Positions 24,465 to 36,300 of a DNA stretch of 64,000 nt are shown here, one piece after another. The translations under genes and the position numbers were made by a program. The notes under the pieces were generated by a model. It was not told the origin of the DNA. It searched no databases and saw only the letters and a list, made by a program, of their open reading frames with translations. The stretch covers positions 158,996,484 through 159,060,483 of the forward strand of contig NC_035446.2 in assembly GCF_002127325.2 (NCBI RefSeq), read 5' to 3'. This DNA comes from Helianthus annuus. Lineage: Eukaryota > Streptophyta > Magnoliopsida > Asterales > Asteraceae. The first letter of the stretch is position 1, and the number at the start of each line of letters is the position of its first letter.

Positions 24465-26117
24465 GCATGTTTGGCTAAGCTTTTCCAACCAACTTATTGA
24501 CTTATTGACTTAATCAAAAAGCCAATAAAGAGTTTTAGTGTTTGGCAAACACAAAAGTCATTTTTAAAATGACTTTTTGAATAGAAGGAAAAGAAGTTTT
24601 TGAGAAGTTAACATGTTGTGACTTCTTGATCATCTTATAACTTTTCAAACATCAAATTACCAAATTACCCTTTATAACATCCCTTTTAGTTATTTTACAT
24701 CAATAAGCTAAGCCAAACACTTTTTAAAAAACAACTTATTGAATTATTGGTTTTTCTCACCCTGTAAGCTAATCCAAACACTTTTTTTAAAAATTCCTTT
24801 TCAAAAAGTCATTTTCCCAAAAGTCCTTTTTAACTTAAACTAGCAATAAGACACGCGCGCGTTGCGGCGCGATACATCGTAAACATCAAATAGATTAGTC
24901 CAAACGTTATCTGATGCATTAACCATATGAAAACACATGTTTCAACGTATTTGATTGAACTCAACGTTACCTATATAAGCATTGCAATTTGATCAAACAC
25001 AAAGTAAATCAAATTTATACCCAACAATCATAACGTATTATATGTGACCCGAGTCATACATAGAAAATGTAACGGATATAACGGAAAAGTTGACACGTAT
25101 AATCAAAAGAGATGAATTAGAGCTTCTGAAAAAATGGAAAAAAGAAAACCCTAATTTGACTCCACTCGATTTGAAACAAAATTTACAAAACATCACCTCA
25201 CTCGTCTCCCAAAAAAGTTTACGTCGAAACATACACCAACTCAAATTTATACTGAAACGTACATAAAAATATGCACGTAAAAATGTTTTTTTAAACGAAA
25301 ACATATTATATTTGACCTAACTCGTTTCCAGAAAAAGTTTACATTAACACGTAGAGAAAATCGAATTTATATAGGCACGTACATCAAACTATGCAAGTGA
25401 AAAAAATTAGTTTTTCTTAAATAAAGGAGGTATAACGGTAAACTCGAAACAAATTATTAGTAAAAAAACTTAATAGGTTAAATACGTTAGTAAAATTGTG
25501 CTAAGTAGCACTAATGCCAAACCATTGCCAACGAACACCAACATCAAAAGAGCTTGTAAAGATAAAATAAACAAATAAGTAAAAAAATAACACCGAACAA
25601 AAAACACACGTAAAATCGTTGAACCACGCACCCCAGTCGCGGCGTGTTAACGCGAAGAAATTATATAGAAACGTAAAACGTAAAAAATAACTAAGTCGAT
25701 CTAGGATTCGCGCGTTGCGATGAACTTTCCAAACGTGAGAAAAATAGACGCGCTGCAACTGTACTGTCAGACAGAGAAAACAGACGAAAAAACGTTGCAC
25801 CCTACACGCACGTTGCTGTGTGTTGACTCGCAAAATTTAGAACGAAACGTAAAATGAAAAACTTGCGAAAAATAAAAAGTATAAGAGACCAAAGTTGAAA
25901 ATAAGAAAGCGTTGGGGTTAAATTGAAAAGTTGAAAAACTTTGGGTTAAAACTAAAAATGTCAAAGGGTTTAAAACGAGAAACATAAAAACCTTTGGGTT
26001 AAAACTTAAAAATCCAATTTTTTTTTTTTTTTAAAACACCCAATACACATCTTACAATCATCAAAACAACAAAAATTTGCTAATTTATAGTTTGGAAATA
26101 AGCTTAGCCAAACATGC
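24465..26117. mobile_element. hAT-like MITE, interrupted by a Helitron-like element
   Basis: The outer ends are GCATGTTTGGCTAAGC and the inverted GCTTAGCCAAACATGC. Internal phrases (CTAAGCCAAACACTTTTT) repeat the end motif. The remaining parts are 24465-24839 and about 26058-26117. The duplicate block at 44060 lacks the element, so it entered after the duplication or was lost there. No exact target duplication found. Confidence 0.65.
24840..26057 (-). mobile_element. Helitron-like element, hairpin family, copy B
   Basis: The minus-strand 3' end carries a GC hairpin (TCGCGCCGCAACGCG), then TCTTATTGCTAG next to T. The body is collinear with copy A at 20938-22188 (shared phrases GATTAGTCCAAACGTTATCTG, GATGCATTAACCATATGAAA). 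It is nested inside a hAT-like MITE. The 5' end is diverged and approximate. Confidence 0.55.
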
Positions 26118-26313
26118 CTAGAGTGCTCCACGTTAAAAAGAACTCGTTCATTTGGATAAGGTGTGGATCAAAATATCTCTTTGAGGGACTGGAATGAGAT
26201 CTAAAAGAACAATAGAGGGTGAGAATGTAATAAAACATTAACCGAAGGATAATAATATAAATAAATATTATCACATATTTATTCCGCCTTCTTGTGTCGA
26301 CAGTACCTCCTCA

Positions 26314-26322
26314 AAACCCTAA
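26314..26322 (+). promoter_or_regulatory. Telo-box in the SmF promoter
   Basis: AAACCCTAA, 51-59 bases upstream of the SmF ATG. Telo-boxes are common near the start of plant genes for translation and RNA-processing proteins. The duplicate promoter near 44460 lacks it. Confidence 0.6.
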
Positions 26323-26372
26323 ACCTTCTCAGTCGACGAAGCTGCAATCGCTCTCTGTTCTCCTCTACGAAC

Positions 26373-29300
26373 ATGGCTGTAAGTATCGATTCTTCATGCT
26401 TTTAATTTCATTAGTGTTTAACTTTTAGTTTATGATGACAGTATGTATGCTTTCAGTCGATTTTAGGAATTCGATTTGTGTTTATACCGTTCAATTAGGG
26501 TTGACTTATTAGAATGAAGCTTTGAAGGCTATTCTAAGAATGTAAGTTAGTGTGTGTTTGATTACACATGGATTTATGTTTAACTGGTGGCGATTTATGG
26601 TTTTGTGAATTGTCAGTTTGTATGTGTTATGTGTACATACGATTGAATCTTGTTGCTCGTTTGGGTAATTTTGTCATTTTTGGTACTCGTTGACTAAATA
26701 ACAAGAGTAATTTGGTCGTTTTAATCATTTCTGAATAGCTGGTGTTTGCTTATGTACAATCTAGGTTGTAAAAAGTGCTGTGCGATTCGATGCGCGAAGC
26801 GTGTCGTGGCGTTCATTTATTAAAAATATCTAAGTATTATTTATGGATAATGTTTTAGCTTGTTAACGTTTAAACAATAAAACATAAGATATTCACATCA
26901 TCTTATGTAAGATTTGTTCAATCCATTGTCTGATTTGTTCAAATACTCAAAACCCGTTGCTCAATTATGGTCAGTTTTGTTCAATCAGATTTTAAAAACT
27001 CAGACCCAATGCAATCACGGTTCAGTGTGTTCATATATTGGTCCACCTTGGTTTAAAAAAGCGCGCTTGAGGCGATGAAGCGATGAAGCGATCGGAAAAA
27101 CGCTTTTTTGGCTCTGAAGCGATGCATTACATGAAGCGACCTGAAGCGAGCTTTAAGCGGTGAAGCGTTGAAGCTGTGAAGCGACGCTCCAGCCAATCAG
27201 GTCACCATTTGGGCCATTTTTTAAGCCCAACAGTCTTTACAAGGTACATATCGACCTTATAGCGACGATATAGCGACTTCCTATGTGAAATCCGGCGACA
27301 AATTCCGGCGACGGAGTTGCTTTCAGCCGGAAACCAGGAAGAAGGGGGAAGAAGAAGAGAGATGCTGACGGTGACGGCTGCGTATATGTATTTTAGGTTT
27401 TTAGGGTTTTTATAAGTTAGTTTTTAAACATTTAACCCCTCTTATCTTTCATTAGTTTACATTCAGTCCCTAAAACTTCTAACTTTTTACTTAAAAAGTG
27501 TAAAGATAGTTTGTCTATTTAAACATTTAACCCCCTCTATCTTCAGTAGTTTACATTTGGTCCTTAAACTTTTTAATTTATGCATAAAAGTACAAAATTA
27601 ACATTATAAAATACATATATATAATATGGATAGCTATTTTTTATACATATATATAAAATTAACATTATATATAATTATATATAATATGGAGCGCTTCGTA
27701 TACGTGAAGCTCTCGCTTCGCGCTTGAAGCTTCGCTTAAAGCTTTTGGAACCAAAACGCTTCGGAGCGCTTCGCGCTTTTTTAAACCAAGTGGTCCACTG
27801 CATAAGGCATCACATCAGACCGCATCATGTGATGGGCGCATTTTAAAACCAAGTGTAATATCAAACTTATGAATACATATTGTGGGTTAGGGGGGTGTGC
27901 ATGGTTCGGTTCGGTTATTAGCATTATCCGTAACCGTAACCGAAGTCATCGGTTAATCGGTTCGGTTAACTCGGTTAATTTGTCGGTTTTCGGTTTGGTT
28001 CGGTTAATTATCGGTTAATAACCATTTCAAACAAGGGCTAATTTTTTTGCTTAGAAATACATGTAACGGAGGTATAAATACATGAAATAGCTATATAAAT
28101 ACATGAAATGGATGTATAAATAAATGAAATGGAGGTATAAATGCATGAATAGATGTTTAAATACATAAAATGGAGGTATAAATAAATGAAATGAAGGCAT
28201 AAATAAATGAAATAGAGGTATTATTACATGAAATGAAAGTATAAAACATGAAATAGAGGTATAAAAGCTTGAAATATATAAAAAATAAATGATTCGGTTC
28301 GGTTCGGTTCGGTTAATTTCGGTTAACCGATGGTTAAAAAAATATCCGTTAACCGACTTTCGGTTAATTCGGTTTCGGTTAATTTCGGTTCGGTTTTGTC
28401 GGTTTTCGGTTCGGTTTCTGTTAACGGTTCGGTTATTGCACACCCCTTAGGGTTATTGAAAATTGCAAGATTTATACGTTTTCTCATGTAAACTGTGATT
28501 GTTGAAAATTGTCATCACGTTCACTTTCACCTTTTGCATATAAGTTTTTAGATAATGGATACACTTAATAGAATAGAAAACCAATAAATCCGTTTCTGTT
28601 GATATTGGATTTGTTACTTTTGAAGTTTTAATTTTGATTCTTAGGCAAGTTGTTGATTATTTACTTTAGTGTACAGTCAAAGATTAACATCTTGTCGTAG
28701 TAGGGTTTATGTTTAAAGTTTAAGGTTTGTCCTGTTGCTATGCACATTTGGGAACTAAATTGTTTAACCATTGCAGACGGTACCAGTTAACCCAAAACCT
28801 TTCTTGAACAACTTGACTGGGAAGGCTGTGATTGTGAAACTCAAGTGGGGAATGGAGTACAAAGGCTATCTTGTCTCTGTTGACTCATACATGAACTTGC
28901 AGGTACAACACTGATTATGTGTTTGGTTCGAGGTTTTGAGATAGGGGTTTGGGTATGAAAGTGATTGTTCGTGTTTGGTTTAAGGGATTAGGTTTAGTAA
29001 AATCTATGAGATAAGGGTTTTGTAAACCCACCCATTTAACTTGTTTGTTGTTTCATTCTCTCTCTTGTTTTTTTTTTTTTATATTTTTAAAATCTATTTC
29101 CAATCATCAAATTTCACTCCCAACATATATAACAAACCTTTATTAAAGATCAGAGTTTCTCTCTTGTTCATATACAAACCAAGCACACACTGACTTCCTA
29201 ATTTTGAAGTTTTGAAATTCTGAAAAGGATATAATTTGTGCTTCTAATACTATTTTTTTTTTGTTTTGTTTTGTTTTCTAGCTGTCAAACTCTGAAGAAT

Positions 29301-29835
29301 ACATTGATGGTCAGTTCACTGGAAACCTTGGAGAGATTCTGATCAGGTACGTTAAAATATCTTTATAGCTTATAAAATCGTAATCCCCTTTCAAATATTT
29401 TTCCTTAATGTCATTATCATTCTTGAATTGTTTTGAGCTGATAGAAGTTGGGGTAATCTTATACTCTTATGGGAGTAGAGCATGTTCTTAAGGTTTTTTT
29501 TTTTTTTTTTTTTTTTTTCCCTCACGAAATACATACCGATTATTGAGTGTCTAAAGAGTGGATTTATTAGGATATTGTGTATTTACTTGTGTTTTGTACA
29601 CCCCCATGGGTTACAACATATTTTGTTCGGGGTCAACGTGTTTGCTTCAAATATATTTTTTACAGATAATATGTGTTGATACATGCTTACAAAATTTTAG
29701 TAGTAATAATAATAATTATTATATATCCCTGTCTAAAGATTGATGGCTTGTGTGTTGATATGCAGATGTAACAATGTTCTCTATTTACGAGGTGTACCAG
29801 AGGATGAAGAGATAGAGGATGCAGATCGTGATTAG
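26373..29835 (+). CDS. SmF: Small nuclear ribonucleoprotein F (SmF), four exons
   Basis: Subunit F of the heptameric Sm ring that binds U1, U2, U4 and U5 snRNAs and is needed for pre-mRNA splicing in the nucleus. Exons: 26373-26378 (only ATG GCT), 28777-28902, 29282-29346 and 29766-29835. All introns are GT...AG and phases agree. The product is 88 residues, the normal SmF length. Sm1 motif: residues about 14-44 ([20 protein letters not shown], then DSYMNLQ). Sm2 motif: about 66-78 ([15 protein letters not shown]). The acidic tail ends DADRD. Intron 1 is long (2.4 kb) and carries two MITEs. The promoter region has a telo-box. The frame is intact, so this is likely the working copy of the pair. 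Confidence 0.95.
27039..27798. mobile_element. hAT-type MITE, AAGCG-rich family, copy 1 (744 bp)
   Basis: The element proper is 27047-27790. Ends CTTGGTTTAAAAAAGCGCG and the inverted CGCGCTTTTTTAAACCAAG, with an exact 8-bp duplication TGGTCCAC on both sides. Both subterminal regions are dense in AAGCG/GAAGC words. It lies in SmF intron 1 and is absent from the duplicate copy. No transposase. Confidence 0.9.
27894..28448. mobile_element. CGGTT-rich MITE with internal minisatellite
   Basis: Ends GGGGTGTGCATGGTTCGG and the inverted CGGTTATTGCACACCCC. The flanks share TTAGG. The duplicate block near 53725 has the uninterrupted sequence GTGGGTTAGGAAAATTGCGAG, an empty site. The centre (28068-28270) is about ten diverged copies of a 21-bp unit like ATAAATACATGAAATGGAGGT. 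Confidence 0.8.
28068..28270 (+). repeat. 21-bp minisatellite inside the CGGTT-rich MITE
   Basis: Diverged tandem units of the form GGAGGTATAAATACATGAAAT. On the minus strand they give a meaningless Tyr/Phe/His-rich open frame. Confidence 0.8.
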
Positions 29836-30349
29836 CATTCGCGCATTTAGTTCTATCCGTTTTACATTCAACGTCTTATGTTTTTGTATGTAGTTGTTAA
29901 GATCCAAAATGACACTCAATTTAGAAAGCCTGAACTTTTGATTGGTGCAAGTTTAATTGGGTGGATGTGCATTTTTTTCTGACTTCTGTTGGTATGAATG
30001 TATCAGACAATGTTGAATGTTGGTTTCTTTTTCTTTTTTCTCTTATTGATAAAAACTTAAAATCTGTTGTGTTGGTTGATAGAGATCACAATAGGCTCAC
30101 ATTGAAGCTTACATTTGTAAGGAAAAAAGCTGTTTTCTCAAAACAAATTATTAGATAACTGGGTTTAAACTTATTTTAGACCGGTTCGATTTTTTGGTTT
30201 CTTTTATTCTGACTGAAATTTGATACCCCTAAAAATTCAAGAAACAGACATTCTAAAAAAGAGGCAAAAGTTATAAATTTCTCATTGTTTTTTTATCTTC
30301 TGAAGTGTTGTATTAATTCAAAATCTGGTTTAATTAGGACTGGTAAACT

Positions 30350-31165
30350 GATATGGAGCACTTTCTCTTTTCTTTTGTGTATATTGTAAAACATAATTGT
30401 CAATATGTGATAGGGGCTGGGTGGGTTTTTGGCTCCCTTAAAGATGCTAATCTTGCAATGCTCCCTCAGGTTGGTGTGGATCTAAGGAAGGCATTTAAGG
30501 GTGTGGGGGTGCGGCTACAATATTCTTTTCTGGCTTGACGTCTGGGTTAGAACTGGCTCGTTAATAGCAAGTGTGTTTCCAGCTCTTTTTGCTAATGAAG
30601 CTAACACGCTTTGCCTCCTTAAGAACCGGTTAAGTTCTGGTGGCTTGGCAATGGAAATGGCCTGTTATTTCCCACTGCTGAAGCGGCTGAGCTGGACCAG
30701 CTTCTGGCTTTAATTTTCTCTTTAGGGTAGGCTGCTCGTAGAGAGGTCAAAGACAGGTGGATTTGGGTTTTCGTTGATTCTGGAACATTTTCTGTTGGGA
30801 GTGCTAAGCGCTGTCTTCGGGTTACGATTGAACATCCCGCAATTCAGTGTTTTTTTTGGAGCAGATGGGTTCCCAAGAAGGTGGAGCTGCTGGTTTGAAG
30901 GGCAGTCATCTCCCCCTGTTGTGGGTCTGCTCGCCAGGAACATACAGAAAACTAGTGACCATTTATCCGTCGCTTGTCCTTTTGCTTAGATGGTTTGGCT
31001 CGTCATTTCCCAATGGTGTAAGTTTACGCCTTTCGTGGGATGATTAGAGGAGGTTTAATGTTTTTTGATGCTATGTCTTTTCTGTTTTGTGTTTGTTTTG
31101 GTGGACTTGTTTGTAAGCCAGCTTGTTTCTTGCTAGTCTTGTCGCATCACTAAATATATTGTTGG
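30350..31165 (+). pseudogene. LINE ORF2 relic downstream of SmF, copy 1
   Basis: Broken frames carry phrases of plant LINE ORF2 C-terminal regions: VFPALFA-EA--LCLL, DRWIWV-DSGTFSVGSAKR and VPKKVELLVW. Many stops and shifts. The tail GCCAGCTTGTTTCTTGCTAGTC and the ending match 55910-56640. Confidence 0.75.
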
Positions 31166-31321
31166 CCGTTAAAAAAACACGTCTTCGGTTTTTATTCAGT
31201 TTATCACTAATACTTTTCAAGGTTAGTGTTTTTCTTTATATTTTATAATAATTTCAGGTTGTTGTAAAGAGTTTTAACTTCATATTCAACATAATAGTTA
31301 AAACTTTTGTAAAACTTTGAC

Positions 31322-31539
31322 ACACGATCAAATTTTATAGTAAAACTAGTTCATTTCATTCTTAAAGTTAAAGTACAAACTCAAATAAACTACTAGTATT
31401 AAGCGCCCCGCGTTGCGATGGGGGCGTAACACATGATCAAATTTTATAGTAAAACTAGTTCATTTCATTCTTAAAGTTAAAGTACAAACTCAAATAAACT
31501 ACTAGTATTAAGCCCCCCGCGTTGCGGTGGGGGCTTAAA
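31322..31539 (+). repeat. Tandem duplication of about 109 bp at a Helitron-like end
   Basis: The block from GATCAAATTTTATAGTAAAAC through CTACTAGTATTAAG and the GC hairpin occurs twice, offset by 109 bp (31326 and 31435). Each copy contains host flank plus the terminal hairpin of copy C. Confidence 0.85.
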
Positions 31540-32029
31540 ACCGTGACAAATAGCACCAAGGCCACAACACCGCTAGCGACCACAAACACTACAGTTGCGA
31601 CGTGTTAATGCGGAGCAATTAGACCGAAACATAAAACATAGAAAATACTAACTAAGTCGATTTAGGACCTGTGCGTCACGATGAACCTATCAAACGGGAA
31701 AAAATAGCCGACCATAAAAACGTTGAATCACACACGCACATTGCATAATGTTAACTCGCAAAATTTGGAACGAAGCGTAAAACAAAACGTAAAAACGTTG
31801 AACCACACATGAATGTTGCGTCGTGTTAACTCGCAAAATTTAAAACAAAACGTAAAACGAATTTTTGCGAAATATGAAAAGTATAGGGTACCAAAGTTGA
31901 AAGTTAAAAAGTTCTTAGGTTAAATTGACAAAGATAAAAAGCTTTGAGGTTAAAAGTAAAAAACCAAAATAGTTTTAGGTTAAAAGTGTAATTATATAAT
32001 TTTTTTTTTTAAATCTCTCTAAGCATAGA
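31502..32029 (-). mobile_element. Helitron-like element, hairpin family, copy C
   Basis: The minus-strand 3' end has the hairpin CCCCCACCGCAACGCGGGG, then GCTTAATACTAG next to T; a second terminus lies at 31393. The other end reads TCTATGCTTAGAGAGATTT, matching copy A. The body shares GTTGAACCACACATG and GTTAACTCGCAAAATTTAAAAC phrases with the other copies. Confidence 0.55.
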
Positions 32030-32415
32030 GTACTAACTACTCTATGAATAACATGTTGATAATGATAATTTATAATGGATAAATGTTTTCACAATCTCGT
32101 TTTAGTGTTTCAAAATACATGAATTTATTTAAAGTTTAAACACATGAATGTAGAAAGTACCGGAAGATACACAAACGTTGAATGAATCAAAACCGATTAA
32201 ACTTTTGTTTTTCATTACATACTAATGATTGAAGAAACCCATCAAAGTATCCCAGACCAAATGATTGAAGCATTTAAAATTGTTATTCTTTTTAATAAAA
32301 ACAGTATTTTAAAACTCATACAATATAAGCTTTTTTACATTGTTTTAGAAAATAATAATATAAAATAATGCCCTACAAGCACATTTTTATTTCATAAACT
32401 GAATAAAACTAATAA

Positions 32416-32784
32416 TCAAATTTCATGAAAGCCAGTCATCTTGAGAATGAAGTCTCTAATCTTCAAGGTCTCTCCTCGTCGGGTGCCTATGGAATACGCT
32501 ACATTTTCTACGATTTTTCGCCTCCATAATACATGAGGCGGAATCATCCGTTCTTCACTTCCTTCATCTTCTTCAAATAAATCGGATTCAAGCGTCATTT
32601 CTTCATACACGTTAGATTTGTTTTCCGGTATGTTAATTGGAACCGATGCTATCTTCCTCTTCTTTGTCTTCCTTCTCTTTAATCTTTTAATCTTGCGCTT
32701 TTCAAATTTGAAAAAGTTATTGCGTTTACTCGATACATCAACGTGCACGAAAATAACATCAGCTTCTTCAAGTTCTTCGCCCAT
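32416..32784 (-). CDS. S40-like senescence regulator (DUF584) protein
   Basis: S40 proteins are small plant nuclear proteins linked to leaf senescence and stress; their biochemical role is not settled. From the ATG at 32784 the product is 122 residues without introns. It has a very basic Lys/Arg block (about 24-47), the family phrase VPINIPENKS, an acidic stretch (LFEEDEGSEER), IPPH followed by aromatic/basic residues, and the C-terminal signature GETLKIRDFILKMTGFHE. The frame also opens at an upstream ATG (32853), but a TATA box lies between the two ATGs, so the downstream start is preferred. The Lys/Arg block could be a nuclear targeting signal. Assignment rests on the C-terminal half. Confidence 0.7.
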   Translation of the reverse strand: MGEELEEADVIFVHVDVSSKRNNFFKFEKRKIKRLKRRKTKKRKIASVPINIPENKSNVYEEMTLESDLFEEDEGSEERMIPPHVLWRRKIVENVAYSIGTRRGETLKIRDFILKMTGFHEI

Positions 32785-32822
32785 CTTTTCTGATGTGTGT
32801 GAGATTGATGGGAAAGCAATAG

Positions 32823-32830
32823 AATTTATA
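32823..32830 (-). promoter_or_regulatory. TATA box of the S40-like gene; decides the start codon
   Basis: Minus strand TATAAATT, 39-46 bases before the ATG at 32784. It leaves a short leader (CCCATCAATCTCACACAC...). The alternative upstream ATG at 32853 would lie outside the transcript. Confidence 0.5.
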
Positions 32831-32853
32831 TGAAATCCATATGAATCGTACAA

Positions 32854-33785
32854 GACACATTTTGTGCAGGGTTTTTCCCAAAGTCTTCTTTTTATTTGTA
32901 CAAGTCTTTTGATTTAATTAAAACAAAGTCTTCACACTATGGTTTCTTGGTGGATACATCTTTGTAGAATCAAATACAAACCACATTTCGTATATAAACA
33001 GTAAAAATCATTTAAAAATTGGCATATGTCATCCAATCAATTATAGAGAAATGGTAAAATGATAACATAAATAATATCAATTATCTTGAATTACTTGTAA
33101 GGGGAATGTTCAAATGAAAACCACTAGCTATCGTGAAAACTCGAAAACTAATTAAAAAATCCTAAAAAAACATACCTATTTTTTTTTTCATACCAATTTT
33201 CGCTATTTAAATTATATAAAAAAATTGTAGTGCACATGTGTAATTGACTTAATAATAATCATATTGACTTTCTAAACAAACACTAGAAGTGCACATTTCG
33301 GTTAATCTCAGTAACCAGTTCAGATGGTTATTTTCTCATTTTTGCTTTAACCCGTTATTACTTTAACCGGTTCGGTTAATAACCGGTTATTTTCAAATTT
33401 TTTCATCATTTTTTACGTTAAAAATAACCAATTACCGACCTTGTCCTTTTGCAAAATCATTCTGGCGTTTAGTAGATCATCAGTATTTCCACCACAGTGC
33501 TGGCAATCAAGGTGATTTTCTTATTTAAATAAACAAATATTGCATATAGGTTCCTGTATACGATATGGACTGAAGTTTTGTAGAACTCGTGGTTTTCTAA
33601 AGCATTTTTAGTGAATCATTAGATTATAACCTAATTTAGAAGTTTTTTGGGTACTTAAAGTTTATCGGTTAATAAACACCTATTTTATATTTTATATTGT
33701 ATAGGTTAGTGTATAAGATATGGATTGAAGTTTTGGTTGACACTAAATGAGAGATTATTTGTTTGAATATGAGTGTCTAATCACA
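32854..33785. other. AT-rich flank with a CGGTTA-rich fragment
   Basis: No gene seen. At 33295-33420 GGTTAA/CCGGTT words resemble the CGGTT-rich MITE family, too decayed to place ends. Confidence 0.35.
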
Positions 33786-33860
33786 TCTATTATCTATATT
33801 AAAACAATACATTTTGGTGCCACTTGGCATAATTTTAATCCTCTAATTGCCACCTGGCAA
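33786..33860 (+). mobile_element. Putative Helitron 5' terminus
   Basis: Begins TCTATTATCTATATTAAAAC right after an A, then ACATTTTGGTGCCACTTGGC. This resembles the 5' ends of Arabidopsis-type Helitrons (start TC, A/T insertion). Candidate partner 3' ends lie at 38587, 40199 and 40680; which one belongs to it cannot be decided here. Confidence 0.55.
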
Positions 33861-36068
33861 CTTAATACTCCTCACAATTGTGATTTGAGCGGCAATATAT
33901 GTAATCCCGCTTTTCTCTTTGGTTGTAACGCTGAGAATTCAACTTTCCATATTTCTTTATAATCATCTTCCAAAATATGATTGAGTCCCCATGTTTTATG
34001 ATGATTGATCGCATAAGCCCTAAATCTATAAATCCATATGTATTCTGGGGTTTCTTCACATCGATTCTTAGGGCAATCGATTTATCAATCACATCTGTTT
34101 GTTCACATTGATTTGGCATTCAATCGATTTGTCAACCCTTATTTAAGGTACGATTCTTTATCACTGGTATGCATATTTTATCTGGTACTTAATCTGTAGC
34201 AAATTTTAGGGGTTTTTTTGAATATGTGTTTTGATTCAATATCCGATTTTGTGTTGATTTGCTCTGAATATCATAAGTAAGCATATGGATCTTTTCTAAA
34301 TATTCTGATCTGTAACAATTTTCGTTGGTATACATTTTTAGGGCTTATTCTGATCTGAATATCACATCTGTTTGTGTCGATTATGAAAATTATGAAATTA
34401 TGATGCTGTATACATTTTTAGGGCTTATTTGTTAATATGTTATTCCATTTGCATAGTCTTTTTAGCTATTTGCCTCTCTGTTTTCAACTTCTTTCTTATA
34501 AATTAATTATCAACTGTTTGAATATATTCCTCAAAGAAGTTTCTGCTCATATGTTGGTTCTGTTCTGCATCTATTGTTAGTTTTGTATGAAAAAATGAAA
34601 TATTAAAAAATAACTTTATGCTAAGTTAAAGCCAGCTATAATATTAACTTTGCATTACCTTATTATCACCCAGTATTTTAACTAAGTTTGTGCTACATTT
34701 TCAATAAATTTGCAGCAGAGTCGATTCAAGAAGCAGTGGGAGTAATATTACCGCACTTCGTATTGCATCATCAATAAATTTGCAGCCGCTACCCACTTTT
34801 TCCGTTTTTTGGTACCGTACTTTTGGTATCGGTACCGGTTTGGTACCGAACAGGTACCGTGTTTATCCCTACTACAAGTCTGATTTTGGCTTTTTTCGAC
34901 TGGGAATCAATTTTTTTATTAATGAAATTGTATTGTATGCTTAAAAATTATTAGAAAAGTAAGTGGTATGTCATGAAGAAATATATGATATATCATCAAC
35001 TTGATTAAATTCTTCGATTGCTTTAGTTTGTTATTGAAATTTATGAGATATGATGAAGAAATTGTTTGTTACTATTTTAATTCACTAACTTCCATGAACC
35101 TTTTTGCTATGTAACACTTTAGAGATGCCACGATCCAGGTCCTCTGTTTTTAATTCTTTACTCTGAAGTGAATTGCATAATTACATGTGTGTTGCTTTAT
35201 CATTGTTTTTTATTTACTTTTTGTCTTGGTTACCTAAAAACGTTCATGTTTCAGATTTAAAATTTGTAAGCTTTCTACTGAAATTTTCCCAACTAAAACG
35301 ATTCTTTTGAATTGGATTATATAACAAATTTAATTTTTGTGTTGTTTGCACATAAAAAAGAACTTTTTATAATGTGATAGAAACATTGAAGATGCATTTG
35401 GTGTCTCCAGGCTTTAATTTTTAGATGTATTTTTATCATAGTTATATAGGGGTTGAGTAGTAAGTTTTGAGATTTTTGGATTATTTGGTATTGATCTCTT
35501 TGATATTTGTGTTCAATAAAGGGCAATAACATAATATATTAAAATATGATTTGAAAATTGAGCAACTCAAATCTTATGGTATGAGTTCTTATAAAAGCAT
35601 TTTGTAGGAATAAGCTATGACAAGTTTTAAATTTAAATTACTTTGACTCTGTATTCATGTTTATATGTATAATTATGACATTTCAGTTGTCACTTTGCTT
35701 AGTAAAAAGAAACTAAGTACCAAACTATTGATACCCATGTTATAATAGCATCTCATTTGTTCAAATATATTTATTTAAGAGACTTTTTGAATAATAACAC
35801 TTCAGGTGAGACTATTGGTCTCCGGATGCAGCCATCAAGTTATTTGGTTTTTTCTTTTTTCTTTTTTTTTTTTTGGGGGGGGGGGTGGGGGGACTTTGAC
35901 TTGTGGTTTGGTCAATGTGGTACTATTGCAGTGACATGAAATTAATTATTTGTTATGTTGATGTGTATTTAAAAAAAATATAATTATCAGTTTGTGAAAG
36001 AGAGATAATATCATGATGAGCCAGAGCCATAGTAAATAAAGCTTGCTTGGCTGTACATAGACCAACGT
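33861..36068. other. Putative Helitron interior, no gene recognised
   Basis: AT-rich, with short repeated phrases such as TACATTTTTAGGGCTTATT (34330 and 34410) and a G run near 35874. No helicase, replication initiator or captured exon could be recognised. Confidence 0.35.
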
Positions 36069-36300
36069 CTCGCGTACTATGTAGTTAACGCGGTAAAATA
36101 TCGGATATCGATCTAGGACCAATATTTGAAATATAGGTTATCTCGGTGAGTTATCGGTGGGATATCGGTAATTTTAATATATATTAGTTATGTCGGTCAA
36201 TATCGCCGATAATATTGGTATCAAATTTCTTCTGACTGATTTGACACCGATATTTTACTATGGGACCAATATAACTGATATTAACTACATAGCTCGCGTA
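36069..36300. mobile_element. Short hAT-type MITE (216 bp)
   Basis: The element proper is 36077-36292, with ends CTATGTAGTTAA and TTAACTACATAG. The exact 8-bp duplication CTCGCGTA lies at 36069-36076 and 36293-36300. The interior is rich in ATATCGG and CCGATAT words. Confidence 0.9.

Larger units (their letters stand above)
23987..32155 (+). repeat. Segmental duplication, copy 1 (LINE-SmF-LINE block)
   Basis: The block matches 42680-56870 in the same orientation. Both contain a LINE zf-RVT relic, the SmF promoter and exons, a second LINE relic and a common tail (GGTTGTTGTAAAGAGTTTTAAC and onward). The left match begins at CATTCAATGTAGTTGTTG and the right match ends near AAACACATGAATG. Size differences come from later insertions and deletions in each copy. 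Confidence 0.85.

Noticed and set aside
24465..26117. Exact 8-bp target duplication for the hAT-like MITE
   Set aside because: GATAGTGC and TAGAGTGC match 6 of 8 but do not fit symmetric element ends.
28051..28443. 130-codon minus-strand frame rich in Asn, Arg, Tyr and Phe
   Set aside because: Translation of the CGGTT-rich ends and the 21-bp minisatellite of a MITE.
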